Assembly (NCBI RefSeq): GCF_024139115.2 | Contig: NC_085141.1 | Coordinates: forward strand, 374,324,995-374,388,994 | Length of the DNA: 64,000 nucleotides | Source of the DNA: Armigeres subalbatus | Lineage: Eukaryota; Arthropoda; Insecta; Diptera; Culicidae | Reading direction: 5' to 3' | In this document: piece after piece, positions 31,441-42,806 of the stretch | How positions within the stretch are numbered: the stretch's first letter is position 1 | How the letters are laid out: each line of letters begins with the position of its first letter | The notes under the pieces: model-generated | Seen by the model: only the letters and a program-made list of their open reading frames with translations | What the model was told of the DNA's origin: nothing | Database searches by the model: none | Translations under genes and position numbers: made by a program

Positions 31441-33049
31441 GTTTTTTTAATGACCAAGCTTATTATCTATATTAATGCGTGTTGCCATAACTTGACTATC
31501 TGTATGTTTTTGCTTTGTTCATGGCGGAAATGAAATTATGGATCTTCGAAAAATGATTGCTCTGAAACTTCACCAGCCATTTAACTCGCCCGCAGTTCTT
31601 ATTGGCATTTCACCAGTAGCTAATTAAAGGTGTTTTACGTCACAATGTATACAGTCATGCAAGTAGGAGACCTGTCGATTTCGATTTTTTTTTTTAACTT
31701 GAACTTTATACAGTAGGGGAAGGTGAGGAGAATTTATTCCTTGGGAGACTTGTTATGGGAGATTTGATTCTCCCCTTTTTTAGCAAGAACTAAAGTAATA
31801 TTGTTATAGCGTATTTTTCTAATAGATCCTTTAAACCAGTGGTGCTCAGCACTTTGGGCGTTTTTTTCCTTAATTTATTTCTCACGCAATAAAAAGGAGC
31901 TTTGACCATACAAATTAGCACTTGATCGAAAGCTTTCAAATATACATATCTGCTGAGGTAATAAAACGGATATTGGTTTAATTCACTTCGTACGAAACGA
32001 TCAAACCGCAGCCCGCAAGGTAATTTAACTTTGATCTGGTAGCGGAGTGATTTTAACACTCAATATTCGTTTAATATCCTCAGCTGATAGTTTTGAGCTT
32101 TTAATACTAACATGGTGAAAGCTATTTTTATTGAACAAACAAATTAAGGGAAAAACGCTCAAATCTAACACCACTACTACAGATCGTTATGTGACTCTAT
32201 TATTTACTGTGTTTTGTCCCTTTTAAAGATGTTTTTCAGTGGCCACGTAAAATTTGAACAACTTCTCTCAATAATGACCAAATCCAAACATTTTTAATCA
32301 ATATGAGGAGACTTGATCCCTCATTAGTTATCCATACAAAAACTTGTCGAAGACATTCAAGAAAATATAAAGCGGCCATTTTTTTGTAGATTTGACAGAT
32401 GTAACAAAGGCATAGAAAGGAGATCAAATCTCCCCAATTTTGAGGTCTTATGAATGATAATTATGTTTCACTCCAGCTAAGCTTCTTAAATAAAGACAAT
32501 AGTAATACTAACTAATACTGTGGGCAGACAAACCGTTGTAAATGCTTTGAACGCCTCAAATTGTATGTCTGTCAGCTTTTACAACACTAGAATCTCGGAA
32601 GCAACGCGGTACCTGCGTGGTTTCTGTACCATCATCGCACAGCTTTGTAAGTGCTGAATAGATGACAATTTAGGAATGCGTACTTATATTAAAGTACCAC
32701 CTCGTGCGTTTACCAGCGTTGTTCTGGTTGCATCTCGCATTTTCAGAAGAAAACAAGCTTTCTTTCTCATTTGATTACTGTTGGTTTGATTACAGATACA
32801 AACTTGATTAATTCGATTTAAATATACAAGTTTATTTTGAAAATGTTCGAATCGCGTATATATTCATTTATATTTCGAACAAACTGGTATACATGTATTC
32901 ATACACATTTGTGCTAATAGGAAGCTTAGCACTTGTTTCAAAGAATCCTATAAAATTGCCTACAGGAATATATTTCCAATTTTTCATTTTCTTTTTGTAA
33001 AGCGGTCATAGAATAGAGACATATTTGTAACTCAAGCATGTACTATTAG
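31441..33049. other. No gene recognised
   Basis: AT-rich. The phrases GGGGAAGGTGAGGAGAAT near 31,715 and GATCAAATCTCCCC near 32,422 hint at an eroded inverted-repeat element of about 0.7 kb, but the arms are too poor to call. Confidence 0.35.
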
Positions 33050-33277
33050 TGTTACGATGGACAACACGGAGTTATAGTGACTCGTAACAACTAATAACTT
33101 TATTATGCGAACTACATATAACGAAATAAAACAAAACTAACGCGCACACGTTGTGGCTTCTCGTGACCTCAGCTCGTGATGAATAGAAGTGACATGATGA
33201 CGTTCGACACGAAGTTGTCACTGCTGCTGTTTGACAGCAGTAGCGGCTCAATAGATTAAGCGCTAGGGACGCGCAAC
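33050..33277 (-). repeat. Ty3/gypsy 3' LTR, inverted relative to the 5' part
   Basis: Reverse complement of the LTR at 23,144-23,377 with about 2-3% substitutions plus a 2-bp and a 3-bp indel. On the minus strand its outer flank begins CTAAT, identical to the five bases before the 5' LTR. A polypurine tract (AGGGGAGG, minus; within 33,278-33,290) precedes it, which identifies it as a 3' LTR. Confidence 0.92.
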
Positions 33278-33290
33278 GCCTCCCCTGTTT
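33278..33290 (-). promoter_or_regulatory. Polypurine tract of the gypsy element
   Basis: Minus strand AAACAGGGGAGGC lies directly upstream of the 3' LTR and 46 nt after the pol stop codon, the normal position for plus-strand DNA priming. Confidence 0.8.
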
Positions 33291-33336
33291 ATTAAATCTG
33301 ATACGGCTCGTAACGGATAGGTGCGCGGCGCTGCCT

Positions 33337-33877
33337 TTACGACCGCCGCTGGATACTTTCCTCCAATTCAGGATGCCTAGCTGGAGTTCGTTGTCGACGC
33401 TGATGATGGTTAGGCTCCATAAAGTTCCTCAAGAATTCTAATTGTAACTCGTTCAAGCCTTCCGGTTCTACTGGTGGCTCGACAGCCTCGAGCGTATTTC
33501 CAGAACTGGATGGAGTCAGACTCCACGTATCGAGTAGAATTTCAAGCGGAATTTCTCGATTTGTTGCATTCTCATTCTTGCTGTCGTAGCGCTTTCGTAA
33601 CTGATTGCTGTGGGAGCGAATGAGGCGTTGACGATCAGGTAACCAGACTTTGCAGCTTGTCCAATTCGCTCCACTACTTCTCCTGGTACCCAGCTCCACT
33701 CGTTGCCTTGGTGTGAGCATATACTTTTTCTTTCACTTCGAAATGTTTTGCTTTTCCATGCTTTTGGTTGTACTGGATTGCTTGCTTGTGCTGTCATCTT
33801 TGTAGAAATACTTGGTGGTTTCATTAGCTCAAACGATGTTCGAAGAGGTTTACCGAAGAGAATCTCAGCTGATAATG
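33337..33877 (-). pseudogene. Ty3/gypsy pol, C-terminal end of integrase
   Basis: Minus-strand frames start at SAEILFGKPLRTSFELMKPP (from about 33,872), continue NEWSWVPGEVVERIGQ and, after a frameshift near 33,650, KVWLPDRQRLIRSHSNQLRK to a stop at 33,337. This is exactly the portion that follows KSP at 27,361 in related elements. Upstream of 33,877 (minus) the sequence turns abruptly into purine repeats. Confidence 0.88.
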
Positions 33878-33884
33878 AAGTTTT

Positions 33885-35050
33885 TCCTTCCTCTTTCCTT
33901 CTTCTTTTGCTTCTTCCTTCTTTCATCTTACTTATTTCTTCTCCCTACTTTTTGTTCTTCGCTGTTCCTTCTTCCTTCTTCGCCCAACTTTTTTCTTACT
34001 TCTTATTACTTTTTTTTTTTAATTTTTCCTTTTTTCTTCTTCTTTCATCCTTTTTACTTTTTCTTTCTTCATACTTCTTCCTTCTTCTTTTCTCTTTCAT
34101 TTTTCTCCTACTTCCCTTCTTCCGTCTTCCCTTTCTCTTCATCCTTCTTTATTTCTTCCTTCTTCCTTCTTCCTTCTTCCTTCTTTATTTTCATACTTCC
34201 TTCCTTCTTCTTTTTTTTTCTTCTTCCTTCATCCTCCTCCTTCTTGCTTCTTCCTATCTTTCCTTTTCTTTTTTTTTCTTCTTCCTTCTTCCTCTTTCTC
34301 CTTATTCCTTCTACCTCTTCTGGTGTTTTCTCTCTTCTTCTTCTATTTCCTTCTTTCTTTCTTCCTTCTTCTTTTTTCCTTTTTTTTTCTTTCGCTTTCT
34401 TCTTCCTTTTCTATCTTCCTTTTTTCTGTTTCCTACTTCTTTCTTTCTTTTTTCTTTTCCCTTCTTCCTGTCTTTTTTTTTTCTGCCTCTTTTCTTCCCT
34501 TCCTTTCTTCCTTTCTTTCTTTTTTTCTTTCTTCTTCTCTTCCTTGTTCCTTCTTCCTTCTTGTTTCTCCCTTATTCCTTCTTCCTTCTCCCTTCTTCCT
34601 TCTTCCTTCTTCTTTCTTTCTTCTTCCTTTTTCCTTCTTCTCTTTTCCTTTTTATCTTCGTCCTTCTTCCTTTTTCCTTTTTTTTTCTTCTTCTTTCTTC
34701 CTTTTTTCTTCTTCCTTCTTCCCTCTCCCTTCTTCCTTTCTTCTTCTTTCTTCCTTCTTCGTTCTTTTTTTCTTCCTTCCTTCTTTCTCTCCTTATTCTT
34801 TTCTTTTTCTTTTTTTCTTTTTCTTTCTTCCTTCTACTTTCTACCTTTTTCCTTCTTCCTTCTTCATTCTACCTTTTCTTCTGTATTTCTTCATTCTTCC
34901 TTCTACCTTCTTCCTTCTTTTCTTTTCTCTCCTCCTTCCTTCTTTCTTTTTTCCTTCTTCCTTCTTTCTTCTACCTTCTTCCTTTTTTTTCTTTGCCTTC
35001 TTCCTTCTTCCTTTTCCTTCTTTCCTTCTTTCTCCTTCCTTCTTCACTTC
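33885..35050. repeat. 1.17-kb pyrimidine-rich tract (CTTCCTT repeats)
   Basis: Almost pure C/T on the plus strand, made of irregular TTCCTTCTTC words. Large apparent frames (33,703-35,376; 33,812-35,068; 34,323-35,078) encode only Ser/Phe/Leu and are artefacts. The tract abuts the broken edge of the gypsy pol fragment. Confidence 0.92.
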
Positions 35051-35054
35051 TCAC

Positions 35055-35160
35055 TCCCTACCTGCTGATTCGGCCTAATTTAAGGCTCATTCGGCCTAAT
35101 GACCATTCGGCCTTAATGACCATTCGGCCTAATGGCCTTCGGCCCAATGACCCAGCATCT
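35055..35160. repeat. Short direct repeats CATTCGGCCTAATGAC
   Basis: Five or six imperfect 16-18-bp units directly after the pyrimidine tract. Confidence 0.75.
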
Positions 35161-35249
35161 TTCATATTCATCTTGCTATTCCACTGGCGTAATATCAGTT
35201 TCCAACGAGGATTCCTGGAATCTCTAGAGCACATAATAAATAATTCTTT

Positions 35250-35490
35250 GGTGCGCTGGACTGCTCCTTGTGGACTTCGTACGGTGCGGTTAGGAAGGAC
35301 GTCAATCGTTCTAGGACGCATGGGCCATGGAGCGTGGGTTCGATTCTGCCCGGTAAGTGAGAAAAACTTTTCGTGATCGAAAAATTCTCCACCGGGTCCA
35401 CTGGGTGTTTATGTGTCCTGTCCGTTGTCTCTAGGTGTTATGTTTCAGTCTGTAGGCTCCGATGATAAAATGGGTACTATTGGTGCAAGT
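35250..35490 (+). mobile_element. tRNA-derived SINE, Feilai-like
   Basis: Contains a tRNA-like head with B-box GGGTTCGATTCTG (about 35,337) and the body GGGTGTTTATGTGTCCTGTC, CGTTGTCT and AGTCTGTAGGCTCCGATGAT, a layout I associate with Aedes Feilai SINEs. Ends are not defined and no duplication was found. Confidence 0.6.
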
Positions 35491-35499
35491 AGTGTAAAC

Positions 35500-36977
35500 A
35501 ATTGAATTACCATAAAATGTACAAGGTATATGCTAGGATACATTGTTTCTTGATGGTTGCACGGATTGTATCAACACTGAGGATATAATACATCAAACAT
35601 TATTTCTCTAAAGGGTATACTTCGCAAATTGTTTTCTTGGAAACGTTTTCGTAAAACATAAGTTTAATACATTGATAAACTTTTGAAACGTTTATTTAAA
35701 TTGCACCGTTGCTATTTACAAATATTTAAATTGCATTGTTGAACAGTAAAGCTGTCATAACTGAGAAAATTAAAAATCGTATTGTTTTACCATATACAAA
35801 TACAATATAATCCATTGTATTTTTGAACAGTTTTGTTCGGATATTTCAACAATATATTAACCATATACTTTTATTGTGCACGAAAAAATGTATGGAAAAT
35901 CTCAGATTTTGGTATAGTTACGATACTTAACAAATCCCGTACATTCTATTTTATGAAACTTCATTTACATTTCAGCAAATGGTTCATAACAATGCATTCC
36001 CTAATGTATTTCTATGGTTTTATTTACAATATAATCTATTGCCAATTTATTGTTATTAATAGTAGTGTTACAATAAATTGTATTGTTATTCTACTGTATT
36101 TTTTATTCGGGGGACCTCTGGTCGAAGACGGTGTTCCTGTCTTTTTTCTTTTTGTACAAATGAGTGCAGCTCAAGTGCTAAAACGTCGTTTGATTCGACT
36201 ATGGATTTAGCAGATACATTTATTTCGTTATCTCATCAAAAAATCAAAATATTGTTAGAACACAAAAGCCTACATTGGAACAAAATTGAACAAAATATTT
36301 ACCTGATGTATTTATGGAAGGCTTGAATATACTGTTGATGTAGCACCAAATTAGAATTAGGAAGTCGGGACTTCTGAACCGAACTTTCTTCTTCCGAAGT
36401 TTTATCTGTCAACTAATAGATGTTGTAACCTCTCAGTTACAATCCTATCGTAGCATCGATCAACAATTAAAAAATGTACATAAAAAATTATATATATATA
36501 TATATAATTAAATAAAATAGATTAAGATAGTAAATGTTACATATTTAAAAAGTTTTGTTATCCCATCCTAGTTCCTTTTCCCTTCGGGTGTCAGATGCCC
36601 TTTACAAACCCTATTATAAATTTAAATTTTATTATCTCACCTCACCCCTGACACCAAGTAATCATGCTGACAACAAAACGAACGTTTGTAAAACAACGAC
36701 CGTAACCTGCTACCATGCTACCATGTCGGTAACAATACCCATTATGCTATGGCGGTTTTGTAAAACTGCGTGTCCAGTTGGATATAAAACCACCTTGAAA
36801 CCAGGTTCAGGATCTTATTATTCGGCTAAAGTTTCAAACCACAGTTCGCGTTTTTAAAAGTAAATTAATTACCACTTCCTTGCAGTGACAGGAAATCAGC
36901 ATCTTGCCGTAGCGATAAGCAGAGTGCTTAGTTGTAGAAGATTCTGGTGCGCGATTCTACCATCCTGGTATCTGGCA
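35500..36977. other. AT-rich, no gene; MITE-like remnants
   Basis: Words such as ACAATAGATT and ATTGTATTTTTTATTCGGG (about 36,093-36,111) resemble the ends of the element at 36,978-37,986, so an older relative may occupy about 35,490-36,112. An (AT)n run is at 36,489-36,506. Short frames carry no domain. Confidence 0.4.
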
Positions 36978-37986
36978 GTGAACCTACCCGGATAAAAAAT
37001 ACAATAGATTTTATTGATGAGCATTAAATTCAATTGTTTTTGTATATCATACCAATTAAAATGCCATTTTGTTATTCAAATAGACGGTAATACATAAATT
37101 CTATTGCTGTAGTGAAATTTCGCTGGCAATAGAAATACATTAAATTCAATTGGTAATGGCAAAATTTGTTCTGAGAAAAAAAATCGATTTTCTATTGTAT
37201 AGATACATAACAACCAGGGTTCGTATCGCTCACTCAATCTCAGGAGCACAGGTTGCTCCCTCACGAAAATTTTCGGGGAGAAATCACTTTTCGCGAAAGA
37301 AAAACACCTTGGAGAGTGATAACCATTTTTCGCTCACTTCGATTGCCGCCAAACGTTGGGTTGCTCTTTTTCTTTCATATTCGAGTCTTTTCGTGGCATC
37401 TTCAATGCAAATGGTAGTGGTAGCTTATGTAGAACAAATAAGTTAATGCTTTCATACAGATATGCGTGGTGATGTATTAGAGTAAGTCGCTATTAATATT
37501 GTTACTTATTCTGGATTCGAATCCTGACGCGGCTATACAATTTTGCAAAATTGTTCTATGCGATAATTCTCGCGAAAAGTGGAGTGGAGAGGGTAAAAGT
37601 GATGAAACGAAACAGGATTCTTCATCTAATAGGCAAGGCGGTTTTCGTTTATCATCCAACGGCTAATTGTAAAGAGAAAGATTGATGGGTGAAAGATGAT
37701 CCCTCAACATAAAAAAACGAAAAAGATTCTCCCTTGGCCTGAGAAACGCTTGCTTTGACCTCATTGAAAACGTAAAAGTTGAAACCCTGATAACAACCCT
37801 CTCTTATTTTCTATTGTAAAACTGCCATTTTACAATAGGGACTTTATGGTGGAAAAACAATAGGTTTTAAATGTAATTTCATTGTGACCTCACAATAGAG
37901 TTTAATGTAATTGACTAATCATTTCAGCGTACTGTCACAATAATTTCTATTGTAATTCTTTTTGGAACACCCTTTTATTAGGGTAG
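36978..37986. mobile_element. AT-rich MITE-like element, interrupted by a hAT insertion
   Basis: Left CTACCCGGATAAAAAATACA and the complement of the right end (CTACCCTAATAAAAGGGTG) are similar, and the interior is rich in ATTCAATTG and ACAATAGA words. A 575-bp hAT-type element lies within it, so the host is about 0.43 kb without the insert. Confidence 0.5.
37215..37789. mobile_element. Non-autonomous hAT element (575 bp), 8-bp duplication ATAACAAC
   Basis: Ends CAGGGTT...AACCCTG with ATAACAAC directly before (37,207-37,214) and after (37,790-37,797). No transposase frame. It is nested in an AT-rich MITE-like element. Confidence 0.88.
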
Positions 37987-38671
37987 TGCTCTGCTACAAA
38001 CTGTGCCACGTGGGCGTACATCGACCGGAGCGTGGTGGTGGTGAACGCAGCGAGTGAAGCTTACTGAAGCTAAGAACGACGCCATATCAACACCGCAGCC
38101 GACGGATCTCATCCACCGAGCGGCGCGACGAGGGCTGGTTCATCCAACGAGAGACGGCGTTATACGAAAACAAGTGGTCTGATAATAACCAGGGGTGACA
38201 TTGCGCATCCTCGAAATCGAATCACCTGGATCTCGTATGTTTTTGGATTCGTTTCGAAAAAAATACGGCATTATGTATTTCTGTTCGACTCTCTCATTCA
38301 GTCGCAGTACAAGATTTCTGAATGGTGGCAGTACTATAGCTCAATCGAGTCTGTTCTGTCAAACGAAACGTAAAACAGAGAGAATAAGAGATAGCTGTCT
38401 CCGTGGGTTTAGTATGCCGCCCGCTGAGAGAGACAACCTTAAGCGCATGGCGAGAGTGAGTAAACAGAGAGAATAAGAGTAATTTCATCTGCGTGCAGTA
38501 TACGTTGCCTGTTGGAAAAGGTGGCATCCTCTTGTCAGGCATGAATTGGCAGTTAATTTATAAATGCAAGCAATTTGTGCTTCAATGACCTTTAAAAAGC
38601 AATATTATTTATTGAGGAAGTTGCAAAACTAATTAAAACATTATGCCGATACGACATGTTTTGTAAATTGA
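37987..38671. other. No gene recognised
   Basis: Contains AAACAGAGAGAATAAGAG twice (about 38,373 and 38,462) as a direct repeat; otherwise unremarkable. Confidence 0.4.
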
Positions 38672-38892
38672 AATAGGAACACGGCAGGTATTTTTCGTCT
38701 GTTCGTCATAGTCTCGAAACTACCAATAAAAAGAGACGCTTTTTTGTAAAAACCTCATACGTACCAAATCGTAACTTCCGTGGAGAAACGTACTTAAGCA
38801 TAGTGGAGTCTTCTAGCAAATGTAACGTTGAGCTTTTGTTGGTTTTAGCCCCCACGACGATGGATTTGGAAATACCTGCCGTGTCCCCTATT
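38672..38892. mobile_element. MITE, CACGGCAG family (221 bp)
   Basis: Left end AATAGGAACACGGCAGGTAT, right end the complement of AATAGGGGACACGGCAGGTA. A fragment of the same family is at 21,167-21,345. Confidence 0.8.
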
Positions 38893-39633
38893 GTTACGAC
38901 GACACACAAATTATAAGTTTTATAAGTTTAGATTCGAGTGTGTGCCACAGATCCAATTTTTGAGCTAAATAATTTCCAAGCTAAAGCAAGGAATTTGATA
39001 ATAAAATTACTTTGATGTTTCCATGTGTGTTTTATTTAAATGCACTTGAGTCATCTCATGCGCGTTTTTTTATTTAACTCAATCTATTCATTTACGTAGA
39101 TTACGTTTTTACGCAGATTTTCTTTATAGATTTTCATGCGATTTATCGAAATCGTCAAAAATACGTGAAAACTTCAAAAAACCTATTTTAGTTAAAATCG
39201 TTTTTACACAGATTTCGATAATTAGAGATTGCATATTGTCTGGAAAATATAAAAAGTAGGTATACTAATGACATTCCTTTCCTCAAGAGACAATAATAAA
39301 ACATTTATTCTCTTCCCGTAGAGAAATAATAACAAATATAATTAAAAACTTTCAGCAAGAAATAACAGAAATAACTCTCGAACAACATTCGAAAGCTATA
39401 AAGGTGACGAGTGTTTTTCATTCGACTTGGGTCGTTTCTCAGTGTGCTATCGAGTTTCCATAATGCCAAAACATACTCGAACGATGAGTCGTTTTCGAGA
39501 TCGAATCGAAACCCGTAATGCCACACATGTTCGACTCGATAGAATTACGTTCGAATCGAGATGCACAATGCCACCACAGATTGTGGGTGGTGGCGAGTTC
39601 TAGACTGGTAATCGACGACCTCCGTTTATCAAT
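38893..39633. other. No gene recognised
   Basis: AT-rich; a patch with repeated TCGA/TCGAATCGA words at 39,430-39,560 gives small spurious frames. Confidence 0.4.
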
Positions 39634-39846
39634 GTCTAAGACGAATTAAGCATCAATCCATTTAATTCCACCAGTTAATTTTCGTTATCTTTGCAGATAC
39701 GTATTTCGACCACAACTTTCAAGTCGAGTCAAGTACAAGATGACTGAAGACGACCACACAGTTGTGGTCGAAATACGCATGCATCTGCAAAGATAACGAA
39801 AATTAACTGGTGGAATTAAATGGACAGTACTTAATTCGTCTTAGAC
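39634..39846. mobile_element. Long-arm palindromic MITE (213 bp)
   Basis: Terminal 17 bp GTCTAAGACGAATTAAG is perfectly inverted, and arms extend about 95 bp (CCATTTAATTCCACCAGTTA, TTTGCAGATAC, TATTTCGACCACAACT), leaving a short centre. A half copy lies at 17,215-17,335. Confidence 0.85.
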
Positions 39847-40255
39847 GGTTTAATACATTCCACTAAAAGAGCTTAATATATTTTTCTGATTATCAACGTA
39901 TCACACGTGGCGGGCGAGTGGCAACGGCTGTCTAGGAGGTGAGAGCCCCTGTAAGGTCCGGCGGGATTATCCCCGCTTGCAGGAAGCTCAATATCCGATG
40001 ATTTGTCACCCCGTGCACGAGTTTAGGGACGTCACCGTGCTTTCTTCTCTCCCACCTGTTTCAACGCTTCGATGAACGCTAGCAGAAATTGCGCCAACTG
40101 GAATCTGCTTACTGCTGCACATGTAGACGACCGCTACCCGAACAAAAAGGTGTGTTGATTTTTCCCATTCCATTTCTTTAATTAAAGTTAAAATAAAATG
40201 TAAATTCTGAGTTACTAGTTCTATTCAATTAAAAATTTCTTATTTATTATTTTCT
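39847..40255. other. No gene recognised
   Basis: Has a GC-rich patch at 39,900-40,130 that may be retroelement debris; no readable domain. Confidence 0.35.
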
Positions 40256-40263
40256 ATGATCAT

Positions 40264-41607
40264 CAGCGCCGTAGCGTGGGGTTGGCCGGGTTGGCCCCCG
40301 CCAAGGGCGCCAGCCATCAGGGGGCGCCGGAATCAAGAATTACGGTATGGGAAACAGAACAATTTTATTCGTTACATGACCAAATAATAACAAACCGACA
40401 AAGTCCAAAGATCTATGGCGGTGATATTTCAAGAAATCTAATCTTTCTTCTATCTTAAATAAACAAGTCGAATGATTTGGTCTTAACTTTGACTGCCATT
40501 TCGGTTTCTCTGAGACTTTCGGAACCGATTACAAGGGGCTAGAAAACTTATATTTCAAAAGTTATTTGAATATTGTTAGTCAGATTGTTACCGGATTTTC
40601 GAGCACAATTACTGCCACAGATGTTGACTAAAATTGTGAAGGACCTTCTGCGCTAATGACTTATATCAGGTAGGGGTAAGGATAAGGATGGTGTAGATTT
40701 AAGACGAATTTGCTCATTTCATTCAGAAAAACTTCTTTTAGTCCGAAAAATTATCATCATGGCCGCATTTGACCTCGCGGGATTACGGTAAGCAGTTATA
40801 ATGCGGCTTGCTTAAATGACTACTTTGGTTATCATTTATCAAATCTCTCGTAGATTAGCAAAATTTATCCGCAATACATACAACATGTGCCAAGGCATGT
40901 GCTATCAAAGCATTCATAGCCTCATTTCACCACATGGCCCTCCTGCTTCCGATGTCGATTCCGACCACTTCAAAGTTGGATATTATTGACCCATCAAAGT
41001 ACCTCCAATCCACTGACAGACCCATTCTTATGTTGTATCTTTCTTGATCCGAAATCCGTTTTCGATCATCGACCGATCCACTTCAGAGTTGGATTTTCTT
41101 GTTCCAACCATTTGATATTAGTAAATGATTTGTCACGATTCTCAAATCTCTTTTCTCTGTGTAGTGGCATGTTCGTTAGTTCATTCCACTAAGAGCAAGA
41201 AAAGCCGTTAGGACACTATGAGCTGTAAGTAAATAACTTAACAATGTTCCAACAGATTCCGTACGAGGATCCATTAATGCCCACGACTCTGCCAAGTTCC
41301 TAACATATCTTCCATATTTTGCAAATTAGTGCAAAAGCTCACATTATTTAAAACTGTCCAGGGACATGCCGCCTAATATACTGCTTGTTAAATGAAGCAT
41401 CTTTAATCCACTAAACTTTTAATCTTATTGTTCTACAAGATGAGCCAACATAGAGAAGAAAATCTCGTAATAAAAATTTATAAAACTTTTAAGGTGGGAT
41501 TTGAAATTGTTATTGGAGTGTAAAATATTGCAAATTTGTCCTTAGAAAAAGTAAGGGCGCCCAAAAAGATTTCGCCAAGGGCGCCTGGAGTCCACGCTAC
41601 GACTCTG
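40264..41607. mobile_element. Non-autonomous hAT element (1,344 bp), 8-bp duplication ATGATCAT
   Basis: The left end CAGCGCCGTAGCGTGG and the complement of the right end (CAGAGTCGTAGCGTGG) match except at two positions. Both subterminal regions contain CCAAGGGCGCC. ATGATCAT is present at 40,256-40,263 and 41,608-41,615. The interior has no transposase-like frame. Confidence 0.9.
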
Positions 41608-41615
41608 ATGATCAT

Positions 41616-42806
41616 ATTTTCCCTTTTTCCGCCATCTTTATATTGAAAAATCGTTCAATCGGTGCATAAACGTGGGAAGTTCGTTCCGTCATTCAATAAC
41701 TCCCGGATTGACCCTGAGCTTAGATTAAATTAAATAACAACTTTCAATGTGTTGTTTAGCGCATCTTTAGGCGAATCCAGCGCACTTTTTTCCGAAGTTG
41801 GGAAAGTTGCCTGTATCTGGAGAAAAATCCTACTTCTGTTGATGTTGTGTGTGTGTGTGTGTACAAACTAACCCCCACTGTCTAGCAGTGATGTTATGGA
41901 AGAAAGCTGTCTGTTAAAACAGTCAGATTTAATCCGGGAGTTAGAAAGTGCTAGCTCTACTGCAGCTCCAGTGACCCATTTCAGAGTGCCTGGTATTTCA
42001 TGTCCACTCCGAGGTCACTATCACTAACAGTAAGCCCCGCATAAATACATTCAGATATCAAATGGATATATGCAATATATTTATACTTCCGGGATCAAGA
42101 TTTATATCCATGATACATCATAAACATACATCATTGAACTCAGACCGTATTTAGTAGGTCATACACTAGTTTCATATGTGACAATATTTTGAATTAGCAG
42201 ATATATAGTAGTAGTAGTCTGTTGATGTAGGCCTTAAATAAATAAATAAATAAATAAACAATAAATCCATTAAATCGTGCTATCTGTTGTTGAGTTGCCT
42301 TAGGTATTGCGAAAGTGTGTCGGTAAAGGGACATTTTTAGTGAATAACAGATTTTCGCCATCCATCTTGCATTATGGAAAGCATCGGGCTAATTTTTTAA
42401 TGTTTTTCAACTTTCCCTCCCAAAAATATAAGCGTAAGCTAAATGACTTGATGATAATCTTCGCGGTGATGTTGTTCTTTTGGTTGTCGCTCAAAACAAT
42501 CCAATAGTCACCCTTTCGTTGTCTGTTATTGATGATTAAACGAATACATCATTCACACCAGAATGGTATGAGCTTTTTTTAAGCGGTACCATTGTGTCTG
42601 AAACCGTTTAAAAATCTCAAAATTCGGAGATTGTGCTGATTCAAATTGTAGTACCTTGAATGCCTTATCTTGCGAATATCTATGAACTGCCATATATAAA
42701 GCCAGTAATCATGCGGGACGACCAAGCCAAAGGATGCTACTGAATATCTTTCACCATTCGTGGATGAACTTCTAACTGTTCTAGAATCCGGAGTCTTCAT
42801 TAATGA
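41616..42806. other. No gene; simple repeats
   Basis: A (GT)n run is at about 41,844-41,862 and an (AATA)n run at about 42,237-42,259. The sequence between has even composition and might be a SINE-like unit, but I cannot identify a tRNA-like head. Confidence 0.4.

Noticed and set aside
23144..33877. Two independent gypsy insertions in opposite orientation
   Set aside because: They would not be expected to share the same 5-bp duplication and to break at the same codon; one split element is simpler.
33703..35376. Very long Ser/Phe/Leu open frames (557, 418 and 251 codons)
   Set aside because: They are translations of a pyrimidine repeat; any frame of such a tract lacks stops.
38195..38542. 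Opposed open frames around 38,195-38,542
   Set aside because: They overlap each other, carry no recognisable motif and include a direct non-coding repeat.
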